Shown here in pieces: positions 15,355 through 21,446 of a stretch of DNA of 21,446 nt (the stretch's first letter is position 1; the number at the start of each line of letters is the position of its first letter). Under the pieces are notes generated by a model. That model ran no database searches. It was not told the origin of the DNA and worked only from the letters and a program-made list of their open reading frames with translations. Source of the DNA: Defluviitaleaceae bacterium (GTDB lineage: Bacteria; Bacillota; Clostridia; Lachnospirales; UBA5962); contig WQZK01000010.1 in NCBI GenBank assembly GCA_009780765.1, positions 1 through 21,446 of the forward strand, in the 5' to 3' direction. The position numbers were made by a program, and so were the translations under genes.

Positions 15355-15433
15355 TTCGGCTAACGACAAGATTGGCAGCGGAACGTATGCTGTGTATTAT
15401 GTGAAGTGGGGGGGGCGTACACTATTATTTTTT
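15355..15433 (-). repeat. attC-like site D joined to gene-end motif copy 3
   Basis: Both repeat types meet here. On the minus strand the AlkC gene ends AAAAAATAATAGTGTACGC, a C-run, then CACTTCACATAAT (left box) and, about 30 bases further, GCCAATCTTGTCGTTAGCCGAA (right box GTTAGCC at 15364-15358). The sequence GCCAATCTT just before the right box is also present in site B. TTCGGCTAA (15355-15363) is partly complementary to TTATGTGAA (15397-15405). The element is clearly GC-richer than its surroundings. It is the best case here for a complete site placed directly behind a stop codon. Confidence 0.45.
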
Positions 15434-16564
15434 ATCAATCAGTTCAAAATCATATTTCTCAAATTCTTTTCCATTAATGATGATAGAAACTTGGTGAAGT
15501 CCAGGATGTAATACTCTTGTTGTCACCACTTTAAAAGAATGTTTTCGGGTAATATGTGTTATTGAATTTTTTGCATATTCTTTTTCGCTGATTTTGCAAA
15601 CTTTTTTCGACAAAGTTTCATTTGCTTTTTGGTAATAAATCCCATATTCAAGCCTTATTTTGATTTTCTTGGAACTGTTATTCATTAGTGTAAATCCAAA
15701 TTCCAATGACTCGTTGATTTTAACTTTTGGAGTTGAAATTTTAAAATCCTTAATACTAATGTCTTTTATATCATTAAAACCAAATATTTCCATTGTTTCT
15801 GCATTGCCTTGTTTTAAAAGTGTTCTACAACCATGCTTTATAATCCAATTTATGTTTTCCGATTTGCCTTGCCATTTTTTTACCAAATTAATCACTGTTG
15901 CGGGATTATCTTTTGCTATATCATTCAAATTATTGGCAACGCTCAATCTTACAAACCTTGATACATCATTTTTCAAATTTTCTAAAATCGGAATGATTGG
16001 AGCAGGATTTTCTTTTAAATTTGGCAAAGCCATTGACCAGGGAAGTCGCGGACGACAACCTTCCGATGAAAGTCGCCTTACCCCCCAATGTTCATGTTTC
16101 GACCAAGCTAACATCTGTTTCATCATTTTTTCTGGATACTTGATTATGAAAGGGCGGACAGAAAATTCACAGCTTGTAAATTGGGTGATTTTTTCTATTG
16201 CTTTAATCGATGTTTCATAATCATCTAAACCATATTGTTCAACAAAATTATCCAAAATCCATCCATATTCCAATGATAAGCCAAACGTAGTATCATCTAT
16301 TTCTGAAAAATTATGAACATCTTTTAAGTGACTCAATAATTCGAGTATTTTAGCGATAGCGTCTTTGTAATCTGCTGGCAAAAAATTTTTAAGAACTGTT
16401 GTGATATGCCAACATCGCTGCTTAAATTCTTTTTTTTCCCATTCATCATCCATTATTTGTGATATGAACTTGCGAGTATTAAAGTCTTTAATGATAAGTT
16501 TTAGATCTTTCGTAAACCTATCGAAAAATTCTTTATTAAACATATCTTTAAGAGCTTCTACCAT
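15425..16564 (-). CDS. alkC: DNA alkylation repair glycosylase, AlkC type with C-terminal Ig-like domain
   Basis: A 379-residue base-excision enzyme of the HEAT-like AlkC/AlkD superfamily (Pfam DNA_alkylation). These enzymes release cationic N-alkylated bases such as 3-methyladenine without flipping them. Residues 1-265 are helical repeats; the family signature HWGVRRLSSEGCRPRLPW occurs at about 159-176. From about 275 the sequence turns to beta strands (ISTPKVKINESLEFGFTLMN, then HPGLHQVSIIINGKEFEKY), the Ig-like domain known from AlkC but absent from AlkD. The ATG at 16564 is chosen because GGAGGG ends five bases upstream; a TTG four codons earlier would put the ribosome site inside the gene. 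Its stop runs into the shared gene-end motif. The lipoprotein gene upstream ends 68 bases away. Confidence 0.88.
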   Translation of the reverse strand: MVEALKDMFNKEFFDRFTKDLKLIIKDFNTRKFISQIMDDEWEKKEFKQRCWHITTVLKNFLPADYKDAIAKILELLSHLKDVHNFSEIDDTTFGLSLEYGWILDNFVEQYGLDDYETSIKAIEKITQFTSCEFSVRPFIIKYPEKMMKQMLAWSKHEHWGVRRLSSEGCRPRLPWSMALPNLKENPAPIIPILENLKNDVSRFVRLSVANNLNDIAKDNPATVINLVKKWQGKSENINWIIKHGCRTLLKQGNAETMEIFGFNDIKDISIKDFKISTPKVKINESLEFGFTLMNNSSKKIKIRLEYGIYYQKANETLSKKVCKISEKEYAKNSITHITRKHSFKVVTTRVLHPGLHQVSIIINGKEFEKYDFELIDKK

Positions 16565-16632
16565 TTTTCCCTCCAACAGGTCGACCCTTTTTTATTTCAC
16601 CTCTGAGTTTTGAATATTGTTTCACATTATTT

Positions 16633-17460
16633 TTATAATGAAAAACTAAATTCTGGGGTTTTGGCTATTTCCACAAACCATAAAATATCATCGTGTAAAA
16701 TATTGGCGTATGCTATAGCCCAAGCTGGATAATAATTTCCACTTTCCAACCAACCATTACTATTGCTTCTTAAATTGTCAGTCATTTGCGGTTCAAATAC
16801 CCAAGTTAATCCATCAGAAGATAATCCATCTGGAATATGATGAGTGCCTATACCAATTGAACCAGTTTCCCCAACCATAATTGTAACACCAAAACTAAAT
16901 TTCTGAGTGTCAAAAACTATTTCTGATGAAAATAAAGGAACAGAAGAGAGTGTTACAGCAGAATTATTATACAACTCAAGTCTAACATCATCTTTGTTGA
17001 AATGAATTCCATTTTTTGCAATAACTTCAGTTTCAATAAATACTGGGACAACTTCATTGTTAATATCTGATCTGGTCTGAACCAATGCTGAAATTCGGTA
17101 TTTTTGACCTGCCTGAGCAATTGGAAAAATTACTTTGCCAGTTTCTTTCACTTGTTCCAACTTTATAGAATGGCGTTCCCCTACTGAAAAAGATGCGTCT
17201 CTTATATCAGCAAATGAGGCAATAATATCATGACTGCTTTCAAGTGTTTCTGTATCGCACCATGACTGTACATGAATAAACAAGCGGATTGTATCAGATG
17301 GAATATTGTTAAAAGTTAAAAGTAAGCCCTCAGAAATTGCTTCGGCAGTTAACCCAAAGTCTGAACTAGCAATTTGATTTTTATTCCTGGTACAGCTAAA
17401 AGTAATAAACGAAAAAATCAATAATAAGGATATTGCCCTTAAAACCTTAGATCGATGCAC
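16633..17460 (-). CDS. Lipoprotein of unknown function
   Basis: A 275-residue exported lipoprotein. The signal region is basic (HRSKVLRA) then hydrophobic, with a relaxed lipobox I-T-F-S-Cys23, typical for spirochaetes. The body is rich in beta strands: residues 30-150 resemble a fibronectin/Ig-like fold (GLLLTFNNIPSDTIRLFIHV and similar), but I recognise no catalytic motif. It starts with GTG, supported by AGGAGG seven bases upstream; no better ATG is nearby. A promoter with TTGCAA and TAATAA (17511-17484) sits just before it. It lies between two outer-membrane-type paralogues, together with AlkC, so an envelope role is likely but undefined. Confidence 0.82.
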   Translation of the reverse strand: MHRSKVLRAISLLLIFSFITFSCTRNKNQIASSDFGLTAEAISEGLLLTFNNIPSDTIRLFIHVQSWCDTETLESSHDIIASFADIRDASFSVGERHSIKLEQVKETGKVIFPIAQAGQKYRISALVQTRSDINNEVVPVFIETEVIAKNGIHFNKDDVRLELYNNSAVTLSSVPLFSSEIVFDTQKFSFGVTIMVGETGSIGIGTHHIPDGLSSDGLTWVFEPQMTDNLRSNSNGWLESGNYYPAWAIAYANILHDDILWFVEIAKTPEFSFSL

Positions 17461-17483
17461 TGTTTTTCCTCCTCAATGCACAA

Positions 17484-17511
17484 TTATTACATTATCGGTA
17501 ATTTTTTGCAA
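17484..17511 (-). promoter_or_regulatory. Promoter of the lipoprotein gene
   Basis: TTGCAA (17511-17506), 16 bases, TAATAA (17489-17484), followed by AGGAGG and the GTG start at 17460. It begins ten bases after attC-like site F. Confidence 0.45.
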
Positions 17512-17520
17512 AAATTGATT

Positions 17521-17573
17521 GCCTTAACTGATGGCGCTCCAATGCCCGATGTGTTTGCAATCCGTTGTGCGGC
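17521..17573 (-). repeat. attC-like inverted repeat F
   Basis: Minus strand: GCCGCACAAC, GGATTGC, a loop of about 20 bases, GCCATC, AGTTAAGGC. The outer boxes (AAC with GTT, GCC with GGC) and inner boxes (GGATTGC with GCCATC) pair in the order R'', L'', L', R' of integron attC sites, and the total length of 53 bases is near the lower attC limit. It is far GC-richer than the flanking DNA. The right box differs from sites A and B, so the match is structural and could be chance. Confidence 0.35.
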
Positions 17574-17591
17574 GCTTGCTTTTATGCTATA

Positions 17592-18551
17592 TCATCTTCT
17601 TGAAACAGGAACTATCCCTTGTACAGAAGCATAAAATCCACTGCCGGGGTTTGATATTCTTCTTCCATCAATTAAATAATTGCTGTCATAAATCCAGCCA
17701 GACTCAATTCTTAGAAGCGAAAGATCAATTATGCCGAAAATCGATCTTTTCTGTAATTCAAAGTTTTCGGAATTGCGGGATATTAAAAAATTAAAAGAGT
17801 CATTTTTTATACCGATTCCAATTCCGGCGAAATCACCGAGACGATGGCTTTCGTTAAATAAGCGATACCATAGCGTATACTGAAAAATAAGGTCGTTAAT
17901 AGTGCGGTATTGATCCATTCGCATATCCGCTGTGAAGCGAATTTTTTCTTGAGGTGCAACTGTAAAGGAAAAATTGGGCCCTGTAAGAAAATCGAAGGAT
18001 GAAGTAAACCATTGCGTATTAACATTAAAGCGAATGAGTGGCAATGGCAAAACTGGCCACACTCTATCCAATGACAATGCGGGACCAAAATCGCTGACAG
18101 CCAAACCTGCGCCAAGAATAAGCGATATATTTTGCCGGCGGACTAATTCATAACCCCAGCCAATACCAGTCTCGAAAGTGCCTAAACCTCCGGCTATGGG
18201 TTTGTCAGCAGCAGATCTAAAAATTAACAAAAGCTGATGGCGGTAGATACGGCCGTCAAAAATAGCGTCAATCCGATGGAAGTGGTTTGGCAGTCCCGGC
18301 AAAGGTTCTTCTCTGAACAGTAAAGGCTGATAAAGCGCCAAAGCGAAAAAGCGGCGTTCTACTTTGTCAAAAGGTTCATCCATATCGCCGGACAGAAAAC
18401 CTATACCAGCGGCAGGTCTGTGCACGTTCTGTTCTCCAATTTGCAGAAAATCATAGCCAAACGGCAAAAGGATAAAAAAGTCATCCCTTTCTTGAGCGAC
18501 AGCGTTAGACGCGATCAATAGCCATAGCAGCAATGCAATAGCTAGTCTCAT
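17592..18551 (-). CDS. Putative outer-membrane beta-barrel protein (paralogue of 14277-15257)
   Basis: A 319-residue exported protein with signal peptide MRLAIALLLWLLIASNAVAQ (cleavage after AVA). It is a distant but clear full-length relative of the protein at 14277-15257 (shared FH-I, WP-L-P, LWYR-F, GIGIG and GFYAS blocks). The mature part is full of short alternating strands with aromatic girdle residues, which suggests an outer-membrane or periplasmic beta-barrel. No enzyme motif is seen. GAGG lies seven bases upstream. Its ATG overlaps the stop codon of the CPBP gene (18551-18548), so the two are translated together. Base composition is more GC-rich than its paralogue, so the two copies probably have different histories. 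Confidence 0.78.
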   Translation of the reverse strand: MRLAIALLLWLLIASNAVAQERDDFFILLPFGYDFLQIGEQNVHRPAAGIGFLSGDMDEPFDKVERRFFALALYQPLLFREEPLPGLPNHFHRIDAIFDGRIYRHQLLLIFRSAADKPIAGGLGTFETGIGWGYELVRRQNISLILGAGLAVSDFGPALSLDRVWPVLPLPLIRFNVNTQWFTSSFDFLTGPNFSFTVAPQEKIRFTADMRMDQYRTINDLIFQYTLWYRLFNESHRLGDFAGIGIGIKNDSFNFLISRNSENFELQKRSIFGIIDLSLLRIESGWIYDSNYLIDGRRISNPGSGFYASVQGIVPVSRR

Positions 18552-19390
18552 CTTGCGACCTCAACTTCAAAAGTTTTGTCAAAAAAGAATTTACGATCTT
18601 TCATAACGATGACAGCACAAAAAATAAGAAACAGAACAGTATAAATTATCTTTGTGTCCGGATGCGTACGAAAAAGCTCCATGGAAAAATTAAAAGGCAA
18701 ATGTATCATAATCTGTATCAGCATATTACGTTTCGTTTTGTAGTAAACCCAGCCGTTGAAAATAAGATACGGAATAAGGCTGACAACATAGTTTATTGAA
18801 TGTAAAACACCGGTTTCCACAACATTACTATGATAGTAATCTTTGATAAAGGCGAGAGGGACATGCCAAAGCGCCCACAAAATGCCAAAAATTAAGCAAG
18901 TGGTAAAAAGATTGAAACTGCGCCTGATACAATGAGTGCCATAGGTGCGCCAGCCGAACTCTTCGAAAATAGGGGCGATTATTAGGAGAAACCAAACCGG
19001 GAAAATGCCTGCGCTGAATGAAAAGCTCTCTGTAATTTTGAATTGCTCAGCACTGTAACCAAAAAGCAAAGAAATTGCCTGCGACAGAAAAATAAACGCA
19101 AACGGCAGTAAAATGATTAAGGCAAACCAACTCCAATGAATACCCTTGAAGTTAAACGTAGCAGATTTTAGCTCAGCCCTCATTTCCCTGTCCGGAAGGA
19201 TCATAACAAAAGCTGTTACCATAGGAACACAAAGACCTAAAAGCCCAAGGATACTTGCAAAAACTACCCAGCCATGAATCTCCCACAATGGGGAATGTGA
19301 AATAATTGCAGCGGAAAAAAAGAATATCCAAGCCCCCAGAATAGAGATTCCGTAATAAATAAAAGGATGGCGGTATTTTTCAATATCCAT
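18548..19390 (-). CDS. CPBP family intramembrane metalloprotease
   Basis: A 280-residue polytopic inner-membrane protein of the CPBP/ABI (Rce1-like) family. The three catalytic motifs are intact: E-E-F-G-W-R (Glu143, Glu144, Arg148), W-H-V-P-L-A-F with His176, and H-L-P-F-N with His230 and Asn234. About seven to eight helices are visible. Bacterial members process or protect against peptides and some cleave membrane-bound regulators; the substrate here is unknown. Overlap with the outer-membrane-type gene by four bases suggests they are made together, so the protease could act on that protein or its export; this is inference. The ribosome site is weak (AAGG 12 bases before ATG). A promoter (CTGACA, 16, TATAAT) lies at 19470-19443. 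Confidence 0.9.
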   Translation of the reverse strand: MDIEKYRHPFIYYGISILGAWIFFFSAAIISHSPLWEIHGWVVFASILGLLGLCVPMVTAFVMILPDREMRAELKSATFNFKGIHWSWFALIILLPFAFIFLSQAISLLFGYSAEQFKITESFSFSAGIFPVWFLLIIAPIFEEFGWRTYGTHCIRRSFNLFTTCLIFGILWALWHVPLAFIKDYYHSNVVETGVLHSINYVVSLIPYLIFNGWVYYKTKRNMLIQIMIHLPFNFSMELFRTHPDTKIIYTVLFLIFCAVIVMKDRKFFFDKTFEVEVAR

Positions 19391-19442
19391 TAAGTCATTT
19401 TACCTTATTTAACTATTTTATGTCTATACATATGTTTTTCGG

Positions 19443-19470
19443 ATTATATTCCAATCAAAAATTTTGTCAG
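19443..19470 (-). promoter_or_regulatory. Promoter of the CPBP/outer-membrane-type operon
   Basis: CTGACA (19470-19465), 16-base spacer, consensus TATAAT (19448-19443). It lies about 15 bases after the right box of attC-like site B. Confidence 0.55.
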
Positions 19471-19481
19471 TGCTTTTAAAT

Positions 19482-19531
19482 GTCGCATAACGTCAAAGAT
19501 TGGCGACTGTAAACTGTGGTGGAAGTTTTGC
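19482..19531 (-). repeat. attC-like inverted repeat B
   Basis: Minus strand: GCAAAACTTC (19531-19522) at one end and GACGTTATGC (19494-19485) at the other. Eight of ten bases of the left arm match the complement of the right arm. GCCAATCTT precedes the right box as in site D. The string ACGTTATGCGACATTT is identical to site A. Box-to-box length is 47 bases, shorter than usual attC sites. The rest of the 272-base gap holds a promoter and AT-rich DNA without a gene. Confidence 0.4.
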
Positions 19532-19662
19532 TTTGTATTCTTTATTAAAGTTTATTTAAAATATATAATGTATCACAAAGGCAGCCACATCTTGATTTAA
19601 TCATTTTACACACCTTCGCAAATATTAATTATCTGCAATATTTTTTTACGATTTTTATAATT

Positions 19663-20013
19663 TTATGATAACTTTCTAAGTTTAAACAAGGCGATAAATG
19701 TCAAAGCAGCCGGGATTATACATACGATATATGGAAAAAAATAAATTATTTCAATGATCCCAAGCAAAAGCATTGCAACAGCTACAATACATAACAATTT
19801 AATTCCTGATTTATCTTTAATACTTGAAAGCACCCAAAGTAAGGCTGCAAGAAGTAAAACTAACAAGATTCCGGAAAAAGTAGCGCCCCTTATAAAATTA
19901 ACCATATCATAAGGTATGCCACTACTTGAAGATTGGGTGAATGTACCAATTATAAGCCCTAAGCCATGCAACAACATCATGCCCGCTGCTATTCGCAAAA
20001 GAATTTTTGTCAT
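19663..20013 (-). CDS. Small four-helix membrane protein, function unknown
   Basis: A 116-residue integral membrane protein with about four helices: residues 5-25, 40-63, 72-92 and 92-110. A polar serine-rich loop (TQSSSSGIPYD) follows helix 1 and a basic tail (KLRKLS) closes the protein. I recognise no family signature. The start is supported by AAGGA about seven bases upstream. It lies 20 bases behind the ABM-like gene and is probably transcribed with it. Composition resembles other small accessory genes in the window. Confidence 0.75.
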   Translation of the reverse strand: MTKILLRIAAGMMLLHGLGLIIGTFTQSSSSGIPYDMVNFIRGATFSGILLVLLLAALLWVLSSIKDKSGIKLLCIVAVAMLLLGIIEIIYFFPYIVCIIPAALTFIALFKLRKLS

Positions 20014-20033
20014 TATCTTTTCCTTATACTATG

Positions 20034-20333
20034 TTAATAACTTTTCTCAACAGAAAAAAGCTGATGTTTAAGACTTTTGAAATCTATGAAGGAATAAAAC
20101 TTTTCAGCGACAGGATTTGAATCGCCGCTTTTCTCAGCATTTTTGGCGTCATCTACAGTTTCCCAAGTTACTAAGTCAACCCACGTATTGCCATCAACAA
20201 GCACCTTCCAGGAAATAAAGCCTTTTTTCTTAGACAGAACCTCGTTATTGCATTTTTCTGATGCAAGCAGGAAATCTGGTACTGATGCTCCTTTTTTAAG
20301 TTTATAAGATATAAACCAAACTGCATTTGCCAC
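20034..20333 (-). CDS. ABM-like (dimeric alpha/beta barrel) protein
   Basis: A 99-residue protein with the layout of an antibiotic-biosynthesis-monooxygenase-type ferredoxin-like barrel: strand VWFISYKLKKG, helix VPDFLLASEKCNNEVLSK, the typical KKGFISWKVLVDG and TWVDLVTWETVDDAKNAEKS, and a closing helix-strand. Such proteins form dimers and may be small oxygenases, decarboxylases or simple ligand binders. Catalytic residues are not evident, so the role is open. The start codon is GTG (20333), chosen because AGGAGG lies six bases before it. It has its own promoter (20390-20361) and leads a two-gene unit with the small membrane protein. Confidence 0.78.
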   Translation of the reverse strand: MANAVWFISYKLKKGASVPDFLLASEKCNNEVLSKKKGFISWKVLVDGNTWVDLVTWETVDDAKNAEKSGDSNPVAEKFYSFIDFKSLKHQLFSVEKSY

Positions 20334-20360
20334 AAGAAACCTCCTGTAAATATTTTTTTA

Positions 20361-20390
20361 GTATACCACAATTTGTTATGTAACATCAAT
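20361..20390 (-). promoter_or_regulatory. Promoter of the ABM-like gene with extended -10 box
   Basis: TTGATG (20390-20385), 18-base spacer, TATACT (20366-20361) preceded by TGG, an extended -10 pattern. The spacer holds the palindrome TGTTACATAACA, a possible operator. Confidence 0.6.
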
Positions 20391-20423
20391 ATTCTTTATA
20401 TATTCATAATATTCCCAACAAAC

Positions 20424-20552
20424 TTAATTAATTAATTCTTTAGAATTTAGTTGATCATTCTCATTCTTTTCACGTCCATTCACACGAAAAAATACCATGT
20501 CATCAAACATTAAGTAATTATTTTTATTAATTTCTATTATTGTATAATCCAT
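20424..20552 (-). pseudogene. 42-codon N-terminal remnant of a GNAT acetyltransferase
   Basis: A short frame starts at the ATG at 20552 and stops after 42 residues. It reads MDYTIIEINKNNYLMFDDMV, then FFRVNGREKNEND. This is a typical first strand and helix of one kind of GNAT N-acetyltransferase (Asn-x-Asn-Tyr...DDMVFxRxNGRE), cut before the acetyl-CoA site. The neighbouring gene at the right edge is a GNAT enzyme whose own N-terminus lies outside the window. The fragment may come from a copy of that gene or a relative. It is very unlikely to be active alone. The rest of the 281-base gap contains only the ABM promoter and an AT palindrome at about 20589-20604. Confidence 0.55.
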
Positions 20553-20614
20553 TTAACCCATGCCTTTATTAAATATAATATGCATTATTTTTAAAAATAA
20601 GACAATTTTTTATA

Positions 20615-21446
20615 TCAAAGAATAAAAATAAAAAATGCTGAAGCAATTGCTAATAGCCCAAATACAATCTTGTTCCACTTAAATACACGACCAAAACCAC
20701 CAGATTCAAAAACAGGTAAGGGGAGGCACTTCAAAATTATAAGTACAGCAACAATATCCGGAACAAATCTTAAAAGCATGGGTATGTATTCAATCTTTTT
20801 CCCCATAATCAAAAGACAAAGTAGAAATAACCATACTGAAACAACATTTATTGCCATATCCCGCTTGAACTTGGGAGTATTTTCATAGTGTATAGGATAC
20901 CAATTACCTATCAGTGGAAAAAAAAGATTGGGAAAAATGTTAATAATAAAGTATAAAATAGCACCTCCTCCTGTAAAACGGAAATTCCATTTTCGTCTGG
21001 AAAATAATGTACCGATGTATCCAGCAAAAACAATACCTAGAAATACAAATGCGCTAGACACTATTGCAGGAAAAATATTTTGGGTAATTATTACAAGAGG
21101 TAGAAAAAACAATGTATTTAATAACACATAGATTAAAACTTGTCCAATAGTGCCATCTTTTTTGTAGAACGAGGCTGATTGTTCTACTGCTGATGCAATA
21201 TAAAAATCATGCCCGATATCGAACAACCCATATAACGTTTTAATATATAACTTCATTGCTCCCAATAATCCAATAACACTCGCTACCTTTTGTAAATTAG
21301 TCAGAACAAATCCATTTTTCTTAAATGTTCCCCATGAAGCAACATTATCATCTCTAACAAATGTTACAAGGTTATCGCAGCCCATTTCCCATAAATGTTG
21401 GATTCCCTTATCGCAAATCTGTTTTCCGATCCCTTGTCCCTGAAAT
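20615..21446 (-). CDS. GNAT N-acetyltransferase fused to a six-helix membrane domain (partial, cut by edge)
   Basis: The frame is open to the right edge, so 277 residues of the C-terminal part are visible. The first visible residues FQGQGIGKQICDKGIQHLWE carry GNAT motif A (Q-G-x-G-I-G, acetyl-CoA pyrophosphate binding), followed by GCDNLVTFVRDDNVASWGTF and KKNGF, the final strand-helix of the fold. Instead of ending there the protein continues for about 200 residues with some six hydrophobic helices (around VLIYVLLNTLFFLPLVIITQ, AIVSSAFVFLGIVFAGYIG, AILYFIINIFPNLFFPLIG, INVVSVWLFLLCLLIM, FVPDIVAVLIILKCL, FGLLAIASAFFIFIL). The acetyltransferase is thus tethered to the inner membrane, maybe acting on a membrane-linked or transported substrate. 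The substrate is unknown. The true start is outside the window. Confidence 0.85.
   Translation of the reverse strand, partial: FQGQGIGKQICDKGIQHLWEMGCDNLVTFVRDDNVASWGTFKKNGFVLTNLQKVASVIGLLGAMKLYIKTLYGLFDIGHDFYIASAVEQSASFYKKDGTIGQVLIYVLLNTLFFLPLVIITQNIFPAIVSSAFVFLGIVFAGYIGTLFSRRKWNFRFTGGGAILYFIINIFPNLFFPLIGNWYPIHYENTPKFKRDMAINVVSVWLFLLCLLIMGKKIEYIPMLLRFVPDIVAVLIILKCLPLPVFESGGFGRVFKWNKIVFGLLAIASAFFIFIL

Noticed and set aside
15130..15369. 79-codon minus-strand frame reading SLAEIKTRNLTSTLNAAVHA at its start
   Set aside because: It covers attC-like site D, then the promoter, then runs through the outer-membrane-type gene in another frame. It has no ribosome site and begins with TTG. The protein-like look of the first 40 residues may be gene debris, but a gene cannot be supported.
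1..21446. CRISPR arrays, tRNA or rRNA genes, IS elements, integrase or transposase genes
   Set aside because: I found no regularly spaced repeats, no RNA gene sequence and no recombinase motif in any frame. The cassette-array idea therefore rests on the repeats alone.

Overview
The window looks like chromosomal DNA from a spirochaete, most likely a host-associated Treponema. It is AT-rich. It carries three methyl-accepting chemotaxis proteins (MCPs) with near-identical spirochaete-style signalling tips, lipoproteins with relaxed spirochaetal lipoboxes, and two paralogous signal-peptide proteins that look like outer-membrane beta-barrels. The genus is inferred; there is no rRNA or other decisive marker.

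Layout. Nearly every gene is on the minus strand. From the left: the start of a lipoprotein gene (cut by the edge), a methyltransferase, a VOC-family protein, a cation diffusion facilitator with a DUF4234-type membrane protein upstream of it, and an MCP with two tandem PAS domains and a shortened signalling domain. Next comes a decayed stretch (about 4.7-6.9 kb): a serine beta-lactamase-like pseudogene, an intact ADP-ribosylglycohydrolase, and a GNAT acetyltransferase pseudogene. Two full MCPs lie on the plus strand at 7.1-11.1 kb, each with its own promoter. After them, again on the minus strand: TfoX-N and VOC genes (operon), an MFS transporter plus methyltransferase (overlapping operon), an outer-membrane-type protein, an AlkC-type DNA glycosylase, a lipoprotein, a second outer-membrane-type paralogue with an upstream CPBP protease (overlapping), a four-helix membrane protein with an ABM-like protein, a 42-codon GNAT remnant, and at the right edge a GNAT acetyltransferase fused to a six-helix membrane domain.

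The genes do not form one pathway. They are small, mostly self-contained accessory modules. Several intergenic gaps hold GC-richer inverted repeats ending in GTTATGC-like boxes, and three unrelated genes (a hydrolase fragment, TfoX-N and AlkC) end in the same short motif, so that the motif supplies their last lysine codons and stop. Together with the single-module gene content and many truncated genes, this suggests an old cassette array with attC-like sites (a sedentary chromosomal integron) or another modular repeat-driven insertion system. No integrase is present here, so this stays an inference.

Expression. Sigma-70-like promoters are readable before many genes. Three of them (ADP-ribosylglycohydrolase, first outer-membrane-type protein, MFS transporter) place the -10 box only 5-8 bases before the start codon and lack a clear Shine-Dalgarno sequence, which predicts leaderless or near-leaderless mRNAs. 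Most other genes have good AGGAG-type ribosome sites.
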